Made by a program: the position numbers and the translations under genes
Origin: Cinnamomum chago
Lineage: Eukaryota; Streptophyta; Magnoliopsida; Laurales; Lauraceae
Assembly (NCBI GenBank): GCA_038049695.1
Contig: CP142453.1
Span: 35,811,501 to 35,875,500 of the forward strand
Length of the DNA stretch: 64,000 nucleotides
Direction of reading: 5' to 3'
The notes under the pieces: generated by a model
The model's input: only the letters and a program-made list of their open reading frames with translations
The model's database searches: none
Told to the model about the DNA's origin: nothing
Shown here: one piece after another, positions 10,506 to 22,589 of the stretch
How the letters are laid out: each line of letters opens with the position of its first letter
How positions within the stretch are numbered: position 1 is the stretch's first letter

Positions 10506-11942
10506 GTCCGAACGCCCAGACATGTCGTACCCAAGAAGCCTGCTTCGAAGAGTCCGGGGAAGAAGGAAAAGCGAGGACGGATGCCACAGCCACAACCACT
10601 GAACATTGATGATTCTCCTTTGAATGCATCACCCCCCAAGAACCATGTTCAAGAACCGAAGTTGCATTATGAGTCTGTTTACGTTACCCCACCTGATGAA
10701 GATGTCAGTAATGTACCAATCGAGGATCTGTTTTCCACTTCGCCTTGTCTTGAAGTGTTAACAACTCCACCACCAGTCCAGCAGTGTGCCATTGTGGTTG
10801 CCCGTTCGCCTGCAACCATTGAGTCACTTGTGTGGAGGCTTAAACATTTACCTAGGACGCGAAAAGTTCCAGACAAGTTAATGGGATTTCAGCATTCCAT
10901 AACTCAGTGTGAATCTATCCTCTCGGAGCTGGACAAGGAGATACTAGATGGTTTCTACAAATACTACCATTCAAGGTAGATATACACGCTTTAACAGTTA
11001 TAGGTAAGTACTACGATTCTATAAGTACCTTAATGATATTCCAATTTGGATTACAGGAAGATAAAACTTGATGCTATATGCTCGATGGTCAAGAGCGACA
11101 CACTATATGCATTATTGGAGGATGACACTTTGCTGGACACGAATGTCATTTATTATTACTTCGATTGTATTAAGAGCAGCTGCAAAGATGCATATTTGGC
11201 TGACCCAAGCATATGTGTAAGTGACATCATTACATGTTGAAATATAGAAGTCTTTCAGAAGGCTTACATGTTGAAATATAGCAGATGGTGTTTATTTTGA
11301 AATTTTCTCATTAACTGTTATAGTGTATTATACATCTATCATTTTCCTTTACAGAGTTGGTGGCAAGGACAACAGAAAATCGGAGATGATGCAGCGTTTG
11401 GCCCAGATGGATCCAGAGTTTGGGATGCAAAAGAGTGTAAGACCCTCGTTTACATCCTACACGCGCACAATCATTTCACTCTTCTCGGCGGTTACACGGA
11501 CGAAAATCGCTGGAAATTCTACAATAGCTTGAAAAGTGACCATTATCATCAGAATATTTGTGATGGTTTCGTGAGTATAAAACCCATCGGTTTATTGTTA
11601 TTCATGGATTGCCCTTTTCGCATGCTATTATTTATTTACTTTTTTTCCTACTTAAATTGTAAACAGAGAATGTGGTTAACTCAGCGATTTGGAGATTACA
11701 GATGGGGTGAGCCATGAGTGTGGACGAACATCACAAAGACTGATATCCCTTATCAGCAGAATGGGATGGATTGTGGTTTCTTTGCTATTGGATACGCAGA
11801 GCACTGCATACACCGTCGCCCGATAAGATTCACCCAGGCTGACATTCCCTACTATCGTCGGAAGATTTTGGTTGAGATATTCAAGAGAAGCTGGCTTATG
11901 AATGCTGACAGGCTTCAACTCCTGAACTTCCCAGCTTTATAG
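10506..11942 (+). pseudogene. Ulp1/C48 cysteine peptidase gene of transposon type, one premature stop
   Basis: Four exons can be laid out with consistent GT-AG borders and phases: 10506-10975, 11057-11216, 11355-11570 and 11667-11942. The first two encode a linker rich in Pro/Ser followed by a helical region typical of plant transposon Ulp1 proteins (LDKEILDGFYKYYHSRK; LLEDDTLLDTNVIYYYFDCI). Exon 3 has the catalytic His block (HNHFTLLGGYTDENRW, then KFYNSL, with Asn where Asp is usual). Exon 4 has DIPYQQNGMDCGFFAIGYAE, which contains the oxyanion Gln and catalytic Cys. A TGA at 11715-11717 interrupts exon 4 just before the Cys block; otherwise the frame reaches a natural TAG. The family normally cleaves SUMO-like conjugates; the role of transposon copies is unknown. 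It lies convergent with mudrA (13014-15492), as in Ulp1-bearing MULEs, but outside the inverted arms I can define. Confidence 0.85.
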
Positions 11943-12255
11943 ACTTCTGTTTTATTATATGCCAAGGACGTATGAAATTCTTTTGGTCAATTGATGTAAT
12001 GAACTGGTATTCTTTTGGATGAAAATGATGTAAAGAACGCGTACTTTGGATGGAATTTATTTGGATGTAATTTTTTTGTTGAATTTAAAGTTGATGTATG
12101 ATGTGTAATGAAGTTGTTATTTTCTGTGAAAAATGATGTAATGAAATTGTTGCTTGGGTTGAGATTTATTTGTTGAAGTTGAAGTTGATTTTTGATGTAA
12201 TGAGGCAACAATTGTAAAGTTGTTGTTAATCACAAGCTTCACAGCATAGCAGCCC

Positions 12256-12612
12256 AAATTTCCTTCCCAGCGTCCCTAGTGACCTTTATTAGTTATAGAT
12301 AAAGGTCCCTAAAGACCAATTGAACAGCATCCGTTTCCTTCCTTGCATCTCTTACGACCGATATTAGTTATAGATAAGGGTCCATAGGGACCAATTTAAC
12401 AGTATCCGTTTCCTTCCTTGCATCCCTTACGACCGATATTAGTTATAGATAAGGGTCCCTAGGGACCAATTTAACAGTATCCGTTTCCTTCCCTGCATCC
12501 CTTACGACCGATATTAGTTATAGATAAGGGTCCATAGAGACCAATTTAACAGTATCTATTTCCTTCCCTGCATCCCTTACGACCGATATTAGTTATAAAT
12601 AAGGGTCGGTAG
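12256..12612. repeat. 75-bp tandem array containing palindrome GGTCCCTAGGGACC
   Basis: About 4.7 copies at an exact 75-bp spacing; aacag(c/t)atc anchors fall at 12323, 12398, 12473 and 12548. Each unit contains ttagttatagataagggtcc followed by variants of a tagggacc palindrome. The first unit carries AGCGTCCCTAG at 12269, which matches in inverted orientation the sequence at 16789-16839. The array therefore looks like an amplified transposon arm. Confidence 0.9.
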
Positions 12613-13013
12613 GGACCCATGCATCAACAGATGTTTTCTTACACATATTAAGACAAAGTGCATAGCAGAAGTAGTCTTTATAAGGTCCATTCCAACATAA
12701 TTGCAGAGGGAAATCCAACTTGAAATTGGAATTATTCGAGGGATAAGAATAAAACGAAATAAGGGAAATTATACATTAACAACCATGAGGAAGCCAGATG
12801 GAACATTACATATAGAAAAATACAAAATGTCATTGACATGTCATTAAATTTCTTCTGATTACATTGTTGTTCGCATGCATAAAGAAGGGGCCATAAATAA
12901 CTATTTCAAACAAAATATCATTAAATCGGTTGAAATTTGTTGTTAATATGCATAAACAAAACCCAAAAAATTACATGTGATATTAGACATCAAAAAACCA
13001 AAAACTGGTTCAT
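12613..13013. other. mudrA downstream (3') region, no gene
   Basis: AT-rich non-coding sequence between the tandem array and the transposase stop codon. It probably includes the 3' untranslated region of the minus-strand transposase gene. Confidence 0.5.
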
Positions 13014-15492
13014 TTACTGAACAGCTGGAGGATTACGGCAGGTCCCCCGATTGTGTCCCCTCTCTTTACAGTTGGAGCAGGTTACAACCCTTCTGACGTG
13101 GTTGCGGTCTTCCACCCGGACCCTATTCTTCTTTGGCCGACCCGGCTGCTTACTTGCTAATGAGAGAAGAACACGTTCGCAAGAGCATGACTCCCATTGC
13201 TTTCTATCACAGGTTGCATGTAAAACCTCGTTGTAGGTCATCTGATACATGGGCGTATGGTACCAGTGTTCACAGTAATCATATGGATCAATATTCCGAA
13301 CTTTCATTGCAGCCATTGCATGTGAGCATGGGATTCCCATTACTTCCCATCTGCGGCACGGGCATGATCTACACTCGAGATTGACGACATCGACGTACTC
13401 ACTTGATTGCACCTGGAACTCTACCAAACCTGCGACACGAACGTGCATTCTGCGAGATTCTTCAATTTCATTGCTCAAGTACTTTTCTACATAAGGAGTC
13501 AGACGTGACATAATCTTTTGCGTTTGCGCATGCCGTCTTTCAAAAAATTCCATTAGTTTTGAACATATTTCTTCAACCATTCTTTGTAATTGGTAGAACC
13601 CTTGTGTCCTTAAGCAGGCTATTTGTGCACTCCGCGGCGTTGCTAGTTAGCATGTCGTAACGGCGTCCATGTGCAAAAGTCGTTGCCCAATTTTGACGCC
13701 CGATTGCGTCGATGTAATTATAAGCACGCTGATCAACCGACAATATGTCATTCATGTACACATCGTACTCAAAAGGTCTATAAGCCCGCGCAGCTTTCCA
13801 AAATTTCCTCAAAATACCTACATCATTAAAGGATGCCTTAATATTTTCCGCTATATGATGACAACAGAAACAATGGTGTGCACTAGGAATTATGGCTTGA
13901 ATTGCAGGGATTAGGCCCTTCTGACGGTCCGAAATAATTGTGAGGTTATTCGGTTCACCCAATGACATATATAAGTTTGCAAGGAACCACTCCCAGCTGT
14001 CACGACGCTCTGATTCAGCGAAGGCGAATGCAATTGGAAATAGCTGATGATTTGCATCATGTGTCACAGCTACTAGTAGAACACCGGGATATTTACCACG
14101 AAGATGTGACCCATCTACTACTATCAATGGTCGTAAAGAGTTTTGAAAAGCTCGAATGCAGGGACCAAAGGCCCAAAAGAAACGTCTAAAACGGTCATTA
14201 GATGTGATGTCGATGTTGGTCACAGTGCCCTGGTTTGTCCTTTTAAGCTCATTACAATACAGTGGTAGAATCTTAAACGACTCTTCATACGACCCTCGAA
14301 CCTTGCGGAGAGCAACTTCCTTAGCCATGTGTGCCTTCCTGTAGCTGATTAGGGTACCAAACTCCATTTGATATTCACTGATTGTCTCTTTTGGTCTTAT
14401 ATCATTATTGCATCGTACCCTCTCTTCAATGAAATCTGCTATAAGCTTCGCAAATGCCTGTGGATGAGCTGTCCCCATCATAGGCTTCGAGCAAGAATGA
14501 ATTGCTATATACTTCCGCACCTTGAAATATGGTCCCGATTCAACCATGGACGCATGTATTCTCCAAGGACAATTTGCATCTTTGCAGCGCGCAGTTACTT
14601 GCTTCATGTTGGTGCGCACATGCTCCAACGTGAAGTTACTGTAAATTGCAAACTTTGCAATGCATCTTCTGAAAGCTTCACGATCGTTAAACTCACGACC
14701 CAACCACATCTCCCTTGCTGAATCAACTCCCTCCTCAGATATGATTGCCTCGGGCACCATCGTGTCCACTATTGTGAAGTTCTGCTTGGTGGTTGCATCG
14801 TTCAACCCTCTAGTAATCCACTTGACCGGAACATGAAATTGTTGCTCCTTGTTTGAACTATGTTCTTTCGTGTGTCTTGAAATGGAGGGTATACTCGTAG
14901 AGTAATGAACATCCTCTGAACAATCCATACTTGCATCATTGTCCAAAGCACGAATGATTGGTTCCTCCTCTCCTATCATACCATTCGGCGTTGATGGAAA
15001 ATTGAAATCGCAATCCTCATTCAAGTCGATGGTGGGAATTCTTTCGTGTGTGGCTCGATCACCAACTCTTTTGCTTTGGTTAACCTAATTTCATTGATCA
15101 AGGCTTCTCGTTGATGTTTATTTGCTTGCCTCTTATTGTTTCTGCATAAAAAACACATGGATCAATTAACTTTGGATTTATATATACACAATTATGGATT
15201 AAAAATAAATTTCACTACGTACGAACCTGGTTTCTGGGGTTTCTTTGGTAGCATATGTGCCTCCTTCCCTTCTTGCAACGAACAACAATATATTGTTTCT
15301 TGGATAAGTCCCCAAAGCTCTGAACATTCCCTTTACATCATTGTCATCATCAATGTCTATCAATGAAAAAAAACTTCCATTGCAAAGAAGGTGCTTTATA
15401 CATAACGCTTCCACACTTGCTTCCCAGTTTGATGCTTCGAGTGCTACGTTCACCAGCTCACTATATGTTATGGTTTTAGGGAGATGCCTCAT
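13014..15492 (-). pseudogene. mudrA: MULE transposase (mudrA-type), one-base frameshift
   Basis: The first exon starts with ATG at 15492 and encodes the mudrA N-terminal domain (YSELVNVALEASNWEASVEA; an acidic DIDDDNDV segment) to a possible AG|GT donor near 15226. The main exon runs from about 15087. Its domains in order are a zinc-finger/DNA-binding MULE region (WLGREFNDREAFRRCIAKFA; a CKDANCPWRIHAS block) and the DDE catalytic core. The core Asp is in VVDGSHLRGKYPG, the second Asp in TIISDRQKGLIPA, a CHHH-like insertion in HHCFCCHHIAENIK, and the Glu in SNAAECTNSLLKD. After a single extra A near 13579 the frame shifts; the continuation has a SWIM zinc finger (CRSCPCRRWEVMGIPCSHAM) and a CCHC knuckle (CSNCKERGHNRGTC) before a TAA. 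Apart from the frameshift the protein is nearly complete, so decay is recent or the frameshift is a base-calling error. Confidence 0.9.
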
Positions 15493-16788
15493 CTTTTGTC
15501 TTCCTCCGATATATTGCGGACCTTTGAGATCAGATTGAAAATTACCATCATAATGTAATATTATTAGGACATCAACATCCGAAGGAATACTGCAACATTA
15601 AAACATTTCATATTAGTTGGTTAAATCAGTAATAACAAACATGCTTCACTGAACATATATAATTTGCAAAAGGAACATTTGTTCAATACCACAAGTCCAT
15701 TTGGAAGTTGACTGGTAAGTAAGGCTATTCATCAACAGTGGTACAATTATTTCTGATAACATTGATTCGATTAATCTTGCTTTTTTTACAACCCCAAGTG
15801 GTAATCAAATGAAAATTTTATTTTCATATATGATTCTTTACGTTCTTTCTAATCACATAACTTATTTCAAATCATTTTCTTTATGTTATCTACCAGTTTC
15901 TCTAAAACCCAAAATTCAATTGTATGCTGACATTTCTTTTGGTCCATATTATTCTCACATTAATGTCAGTGAAAAATAAAAACATAACAAATCATATAAA
16001 AGATGTTTGCATGCCAATCTCTATCTTGACTTGAAACATTTGGTTCAAGTCATTAGCTATTGGGTTTGAGATCTACAAATATCAGTCACCTTCAAAATCT
16101 TAGATCAATCACACAATTGTCAGCAATCTAGTTTGTTATTTCCCTTGAGAGGGCCCAATGGGTTTTTGATCAATGGTCGTAATAAAAATACAACATTTCT
16201 TATTATTATCATGATAGGAGTATTTATATTGGAAAGGAAAAGGAGAGCACAAACACTTTGATTTCAAATCTCCATCCGTCTTTTTTTTTTTATGATGGGA
16301 TGCTGTGGGGAAGAAGACAATGAGATGCATGTAGAAATGGTTACGTGCAACTAGGTATTATGAAAAGGGTTTATCAACAGTAGAAAATCATGTTTTAGGG
16401 CAAAATACAAACTTCACCTTTCCATTGCTCTACCCCAAACAGAGTATCATATGCACTTTAATGTTCCCCACCAAACAAAGGCATGTGGCTTTAATGGTCT
16501 TCAAGAGGTGGCCTTAATGCACTTTAATGTTCCCCACCAAACAAACAGCCCAACCTAGAAGACAATCCAGCCCAGACGACACAAAAAAGGCCAGAAACCT
16601 TCGACAAAGACGTGTGGGAGGGGACCACAGTTGATAGGAGGGCGATGAGCAGGAGCAGCAGCCGGAACAGATGTTGGAGTGGACCACAGTTTTTCGAGGA
16701 AGAAATGGGCGCAGAGGAACCTGTATGTGAAGCCCTGACATCGAAACAAGAGCAAAACGCCTCTTTTATTCTAATTTGTGTCTGCCGT
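15493..16788. other. MULE upstream region of mudrA, no gene
   Basis: AT-rich DNA between the transposase start and the right arm; it probably contains the minus-strand promoter. A short open stretch at 16612-16845 runs into the arm and has no recognisable domain. Confidence 0.5.
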
Positions 16789-16839
16789 AGGGTCCCTAAG
16801 GACCCTTATATTAATAAAAATAAGGTCCCTAGGGACGCT

Positions 16840-17304
16840 AGTTGAAACTCCTTAAAAAAAACACCATTTCAGGCAAACTGATTGTTCTGGTGCATGGTCG
16901 GTTAAAGTGTTTCTTTTGGCCCACTGGTTATCTAAAGTATTTTTTTTTGTAAAATCCCCTTTTTGTTTTGGACTAATTTGCTCCTGAGAAAAACTCAAGG
17001 TGGAGGGGAGAGATGGGAGCGAGGCAGCCTTGGTGTTGAAGGTATAAGTAGGTTTGGGGTTTCGGTTTCCATGGTAGATGGGGTTTGGGGTCGGTAGTTT
17101 TGACCTTTGAAGAGGTCCTGATAAAGAAGATCAGTGGGCCCAAACAAGATTAAATGATTGCTCCCCTTCCAATCCATGGATAAGAATAGCAAGAGGTGTG
17201 GACTATATCAAGAGCTCTATTGCATAGTTTTAAAACTATTGCACAAGGACCGGTCCAAGGGGACTTCTAGCTACCTTCCTTTCTGAATTTTAAATCTCAA
17301 TTGC
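16840..17304. other. No gene recognised
   Basis: Spacer between the MULE arm and the solo LTR. The last five bases (ATTGC) are the left target duplication of the LTR. Confidence 0.5.
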
Positions 17305-20192
17305 TGTCACGTCCCCCAAAATAAGAATTGGGGAAAAACGTGAAAAATAAATTAAATTCAAATTTCCTGTGTTTAATACAACACAAGCTTCCAAAAATGG
17401 ACCCACAAAAAATTTCAACTTGTGATGAGTCAAAATAAATTTCATTAAATGCAGCGGAAGCTTATTCAATTGGTATTCAATGATCATAAATAAGATCCAA
17501 TACGAAAATCAAATAAACATTAATTGTTAAAGTTGCAGAATGAATAAAACAATTACTAAAGAAAGGTTTATCATTAAAGAAAGTTCATCTAAAGAATTAA
17601 TAAGATGACGTTCACTCTGATACAGGCTCAGACGGCTCCGAAACCGTCTCCGGCATTCCACTCGGGTTCATCAGTTGGCTCAAACGTTTGAAACGCTTGA
17701 TCCTCCTCCGTCTCCTGGGTAAAGTAGGGCTCGGTACCTATGCACCAAATATTACAACGTAAACAGCAAGTACATAATCATAATTCAAAATTTAATACAA
17801 CAACGAGAAGAATATAAACGAGCGCGATCGTATAGAAGTAATGACAGAAATGATGACAAGAAAGGACGTATAGCTTAATCCAAATAAAACAAAAGGAGCA
17901 ATATGATTCACACGAAGACAAGTGTCCCCGTTTTGGGTGGTCAGCCCTAAATAAATCGAGAGAGCCCGTCCATAACGTCGGTGGTCATAAACCGATCGAA
18001 TTAAAAACAAATCAGGATAACCTGTTCACATTCAAAGCGGATTATAAGTGATCCGGTCACATCGGTGATCAACCGTCCATATATCGATTTGCAGTCGTCC
18101 ATAAATGACCCACATAAACATAAACATATAAGCATAATAGACCTAAATAATAAAGCTCCGACACAAGAGTCCTAAGTCAAAGTAAAATGCTGGCCATTCC
18201 ACATCCCATATCATAATCAAATCATCGTACAAAATTTGCCGAGCCACTTTATAGTCCATAATACACAATAGGGTATGCATCTAAAGGAGTACATATCCTA
18301 AATCAACATAGACATGCATGCGAAGGTTAAGACATAGATCCGAATCGATCCTAAGGTCAAACATAAGGTCTCGTACCCCACAACCATAGAAATCTCTAAT
18401 AAATATAAGATCAACGCATCCATTTTCTATCAATGGTGCATAGACCCAATTAAGGGTTATCCAATAGTGATGGGTTGAACTTGAATCCATTAGGATTTCC
18501 TCGAGGTCATTCGAGGCATTAAACCCCATGTTGGTAATATATCGTTGCCCGGACGGTATTTACTCGGTCCAAAGATTCAATTAATAAAAATATAATTTTA
18601 ACACATTAAAAACTAAGATGTCATTTAATATTAATTTGCAAATAAAAATAATCTTGGTCTATAATTTTAGAAACTCAAGGACCCCTCCCAAATCAATTCT
18701 TTGTAAAATAAGTTAAGGGGATTTAATTTGAATTCATTAAAACTAATGCTCATTTTCTAAATTCAAGATATAATGGTCATAACTTTTAAAAGTCAAATGC
18801 CCATGTCCCAAGTCACAACAATTGTACAGGACTTATCTCTCTCCTGTTTTCTTTTTTATCCCATGGCCAGGTGTTATAAGTCATCTACCCTCACACGTCT
18901 CCATCACTCTCTCTCTCTCCTTATCCCCTCGCATCATCATTCTTTCTCCATCATTCTCTCTCTCCTTCATTCTTTTTCTTCCTGCAAAAGAGCCGAAACG
19001 AGTTTTGTAATGAACTCGGCACCAAACAAGAACTGGGCCACTCGAATAGGGGTCCCACTGATCAAGAGCACACGATTAGTCCCCATCATTATGGTCGCCC
19101 AAGCCCACTCTTCAAGATGTAGGGACCCGATCTAAAATTAATGGTCCACATGGGTCCCACAATCCCAAAAACGAAACTAACCAAACCCTCTTCAATACCT
19201 TCAGCCCTCCTCTACAGTTACTGGATGGTGGACCAAACCAGGCCCACCTCACACGGGTCCGTCATCCCTATGGTCGCCCGTGGGTCCCCTACCAGATCTA
19301 CGGTCTTAATCATTCATCAGTGGGGTCCACCTGGGCCCCACAACCGATACACGGTGACAAACCCCTACGATTTTCTTCCGGAGACCAGTGACAGATCCTG
19401 GGTTATTTAGTGGATTAACAGTAATGCTTAAAAACTAAAAATAAGAAAATCAATGGATGATCTCCGTTCTTCGATCTCATCACAAAAACAATTAACATCG
19501 TAAAAAGGGCAACAAAGGTTTCTATATGCATAAGAATGGAATCAAGAAAAACACATGTATTAAATTCGCAGATTATGATTAGATACTTGCCTTTCACCGG
19601 GGTTGAAGAAAATGCACAGATCCTCACCAATACCCAATCCGAGATTACCACGGCACTCAATCACAATCCTAACACCAATCTGATATAAAAGATGAGAAAG
19701 AGATACACAGGTAATCAGATATATGATATTCCTACCCAAAACCTAGCATTGGAAAGAAAAATGGGATAACCCAAAAATACAGATCTACTCCTAATGATTT
19801 GAGGAGAGGGTTACCTGAGATAAGAAAGTTGAGCCAAGAATGCTGGTATCCTCTGATCTTGATTCTGATGGTTGGATCTTAAAGCTGGAATGACTTGGGA
19901 AGTTGAAAGAAGAAGAAGACGAACGGGAAGAGTTGCAGAGAGATAAGTGGGGAGGGATAAATCGTGCGATTAGTTAAAATAGGGATTAGGTTAAAAGGGA
20001 ATATTCTTTGGGCTTAAGTCATTGGGTCAAAACTACGGGTCAGGTCATCTACCCATTAACCCAACTTACCGATCCAAGAATCCTATCTAACGTGTGACCC
20101 ACTTAATCCTACCCACTTAAATAACTAAAATACATTAAATTAATATAATACTAATATTTTAATAATAAATATAATTAATGGCGGATCTTACA
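17305..20192. mobile_element. Probable solo LTR (2.9 kb) with 5-bp target duplication
   Basis: The segment begins TGTCACGTCCCCCAAAATAA and ends GGCGGATCTTACA, so it has canonical TG...CA termini. It is flanked on both sides by ATTGC (17300-17304 and 20193-20197). There is no gag/pol sequence inside and no second copy of the termini within it, so a solo LTR left by LTR-LTR recombination is the simplest reading. Its length suits large-LTR Ty3/gypsy or non-autonomous families. A pyrimidine-rich CTCTCT tract lies at about 18905-18965. Family not recognised. Confidence 0.75.
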
Positions 20193-20808
20193 ATTGCCAT
20201 CAGTGATAAGAAGGAATCAAAGCCTTCAGGAATAAAGCGACACTGTGCACTCTAGAAAACTCTCAACTGCATACAGTTTTAGTACTCTGTAGTCTTTAAC
20301 TTAGTGTTTTTTTAGCAACTGCTGCTTAAAGTGTGAAATTGTCAAGTTGCCGCTACATTTATTTTAATTCTTAGTATCGAAATTAGGGTGTGGTCGTGGA
20401 GGGGTTGTCATCCTAATATTTCTAATACATATAAAATCCCTCTTCGTATTAGGGACTTGGTTTTCACATGCTCTTCTGAGCTTGCAAAAGCTCTATTAAT
20501 GCTTTCATCCAAGACATTTGAAGTTGGCACTGGCAGTGGATTTAAAGATATGCCAGCAGTGTCAATCAAGGTTTTAAAACTAAAACATGGAGGGCGACCT
20601 GGTCACCTTCGATTTGAGTGAAGTCAGCCGAGCTGCAGGTGGAGTCATGCCGAGCCACACCCCACAAACTAAAATACATGTGAAAAGTTACAAAATAGAA
20701 AATCATTTTCTTATGAATTTAAGTAATAGTAGGTAATTATGTGTAAAGTTTTTAGTTGGCTAATTCATAGGTTATTGGACGAAACAGGGGTTTTTAATCT
20801 TGTATTTT
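20193..20808. other. No gene recognised
   Basis: Sequence following the solo LTR. Short open frames have no recognisable domain. Confidence 0.5.
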
Positions 20809-21724
20809 TGTTTAGGAAATGACCGCTAAGATTTGTTCTAAATAGAAAGAATTCTGGATTCTGAAGATTTACAGAGGTCGCTCGAGCGAACCCCTTCACA
20901 GAGGTGTCTTCGCTCGATCCATTCATATGTCCACTCAAGTCATTGTGTTTCTGGATTGATAATCTGAAGACAGAGAACGGTTCGCTCGAGCGAACCCCTC
21001 ACAGAATGTTGATCGCTCGACCACCCTGTATGTCCGCTCGACCCAAGGAAGTCATGCTCTGAATGTTTACATCCAGTGAGCAGTTCGCTCAAGCGAACTC
21101 TCATGTCCGCTCGAGTGAACCTGATAATTTTAATTTTGGCCGAACTTCACTTTCTATATTCTTCAAGGCAACTTTCCATCTCTTAAGCCTTTAAGACACG
21201 AATTGAGACTTATAAAAAAGTCTTATCTCTCTCTTCTTTAAACAACACTAATCAAGAAGATATCCCTGCAAAGAGAGTTTTAGAGATCCATCAAGTTCCC
21301 TAGAGGCTTCTGGTCCTACTGTGCAGAACGTTAAGTTTTGAGTTTGATTTCATCCTCCTTTCTTGAAGGCGGGTCTGCTCAAGCACGGTAAAGATTTATG
21401 ACGAGTGGTCAACAAGATATGAAGCAAGCCTTAGGTTGAGTTAACAACTGGAAAATGGTTGTAAGTGTTCTTGTAAATATCGTTTTTCATATAGTACTTG
21501 GTTGTTTGTTGGCATAGAAGGTAAGGCCTGTGGTTTTTTCTCTAGCAGGATTTTCTACGTAAAAATCGCTTGTCCTTCTCTCTTTATGGTTTGATTGATT
21601 TTTAACTTAAATTAAGATTAATAACTAGTTTAATCACGTCTAATTGATATTCAATTGAGATTTAGTCATTGAGACCTCTGCCTGTATTAATGTAGAAATA
21701 TTTTTATTATCAATGGCTGCAACA
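20809..21724 (+). mobile_element. Possible degenerate Copia-type LTR
   Basis: Starts TGTTTAGGAAATGACC and ends GGCTGCAACA, about 916 bp. It has the look of plant Copia LTRs, including repeated ttcgctcgagcgaac motifs at 20879-21120 and, near the 3' side, a TTTTCTACGTAAAAATC block typical of such LTRs. The immediate flanks (ATTTT and GATTT) do not give a perfect duplication and no partner LTR is seen, so the borders are tentative. Confidence 0.35.
20879..21120. repeat. Repeated palindromic ttcgctcgagcgaa motifs
   Basis: The motif ttcgctcgagcgaac or close variants (for example gttcgctcaagcgaact) occurs several times, in perfect or imperfect palindromic form, with spacing of about 60-80 bp. It lies inside the possible Copia LTR. 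Confidence 0.7.
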
Positions 21725-22388
21725 GATTTCAACTGCTTTGATCTTCCATAAAATGCATATTTCAACTTCTAAAATTAGCAAACACCCATAAGCCTCCAGC
21801 TTCTAACACCAAAGAAAATTAGAGAAGAATCGTTTCGATCCTTTCCCCATAAGTCTCAAGCGGAGAAGGCTTGGGGTTGAATTAAGGCAACAGGTGTAGA
21901 TTCCAAGCTGATGCCGCCAATCGACTTCTACTTGGCTGATTATGAATACCATGGTGCCATTTAGTTATAATTTGAGAGGAAGGTTCAGAGAGATTTGTTA
22001 CGAGTCGTTGTTTGATAGCTTCAATTAATGGTTGAGTCTTTTATCTGCTATCTTTGAAATCAAGTTGTAAATGTTTTCCTTTGATCGATTCATGTAGGTA
22101 TTTTCATGACTGGGAGTGAGCATTATGATGAGTACTTTCTTGATGAGTATCACAGAATCCGAACCAGACAAATGGTTCCGGTTTAGCGTCAGTAGTTTAA
22201 GTGGGTTTGTTCCATGTAGAGAGTGGATTTGTGTTCAAATGTACAATGGGCATGCATATTAAAGAAAAAGAGGAAAGTGGGAGGAAGCGGTTTGTAAATG
22301 GGTGCGGCTTTCTTTGGTAAATTTCTCATGAGTTTTTCAAAGGGTAAATTAGTCAAAACAAAAAATGTGGAAAGTCATAACTATGGTT
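21725..22388. other. No gene recognised
   Basis: Intergenic sequence; no domain or repeat family recognised. Confidence 0.5.
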
Positions 22389-22391
22389 TTA

Positions 22392-22556
22392 CCCTCTGTT
22401 TGGGAAGGGGGAGAAAATGGGGGGAGGAAAAAAATGAGGGGAAAGTAGAGGGAAAATGATTTTGGAGGGTGTTTGGGAAGGGGGGAGGGAAAATGGGGGA
22501 GAGGGAAATGGAGGGAAAAAATGAGTTGCTTTTCCACAAAAATTTCCTCCCCAAAA

Positions 22557-22589
<33 letters not shown>

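Larger units (their letters stand above)
12269..16839 (-). mobile_element. MULE (Mutator-like element) carrying mudrA
   Basis: The left arm (12269-12317) and the reverse complement of the right arm (16789-16839) align over about 50 bases. Both start AGCGTCCCTAGNGACCTT, are AT-rich in the middle, and end in an AGGGTCCNTAGGGACC-like segment. They enclose a mudrA-type transposase gene. The left arm is expanded into a 75-bp tandem array. I could not find a clear 9-11 bp target duplication, so the exact outer ends are uncertain and the true termini may lie slightly outside these arms. The Ulp1 gene is just outside the left arm, so either it belongs to a larger element or this MULE is inserted beside it. 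Confidence 0.65.

Noticed and set aside
12256..12612. CRISPR-like or ribosomal intergenic repeat
   Set aside because: 75-bp units are directly adjacent with no spacers, and the unit matches a MULE arm.
16514..16845. Overlapping open frames on both strands near the MULE right arm
   Set aside because: No domain, and the plus-strand frame runs through the arm sequence itself.
17305..20192. Minus-strand short open frames as genes within the solo LTR
   Set aside because: All are below 85 codons, have no recognisable domain and lie inside a TG...CA segment with a target duplication.
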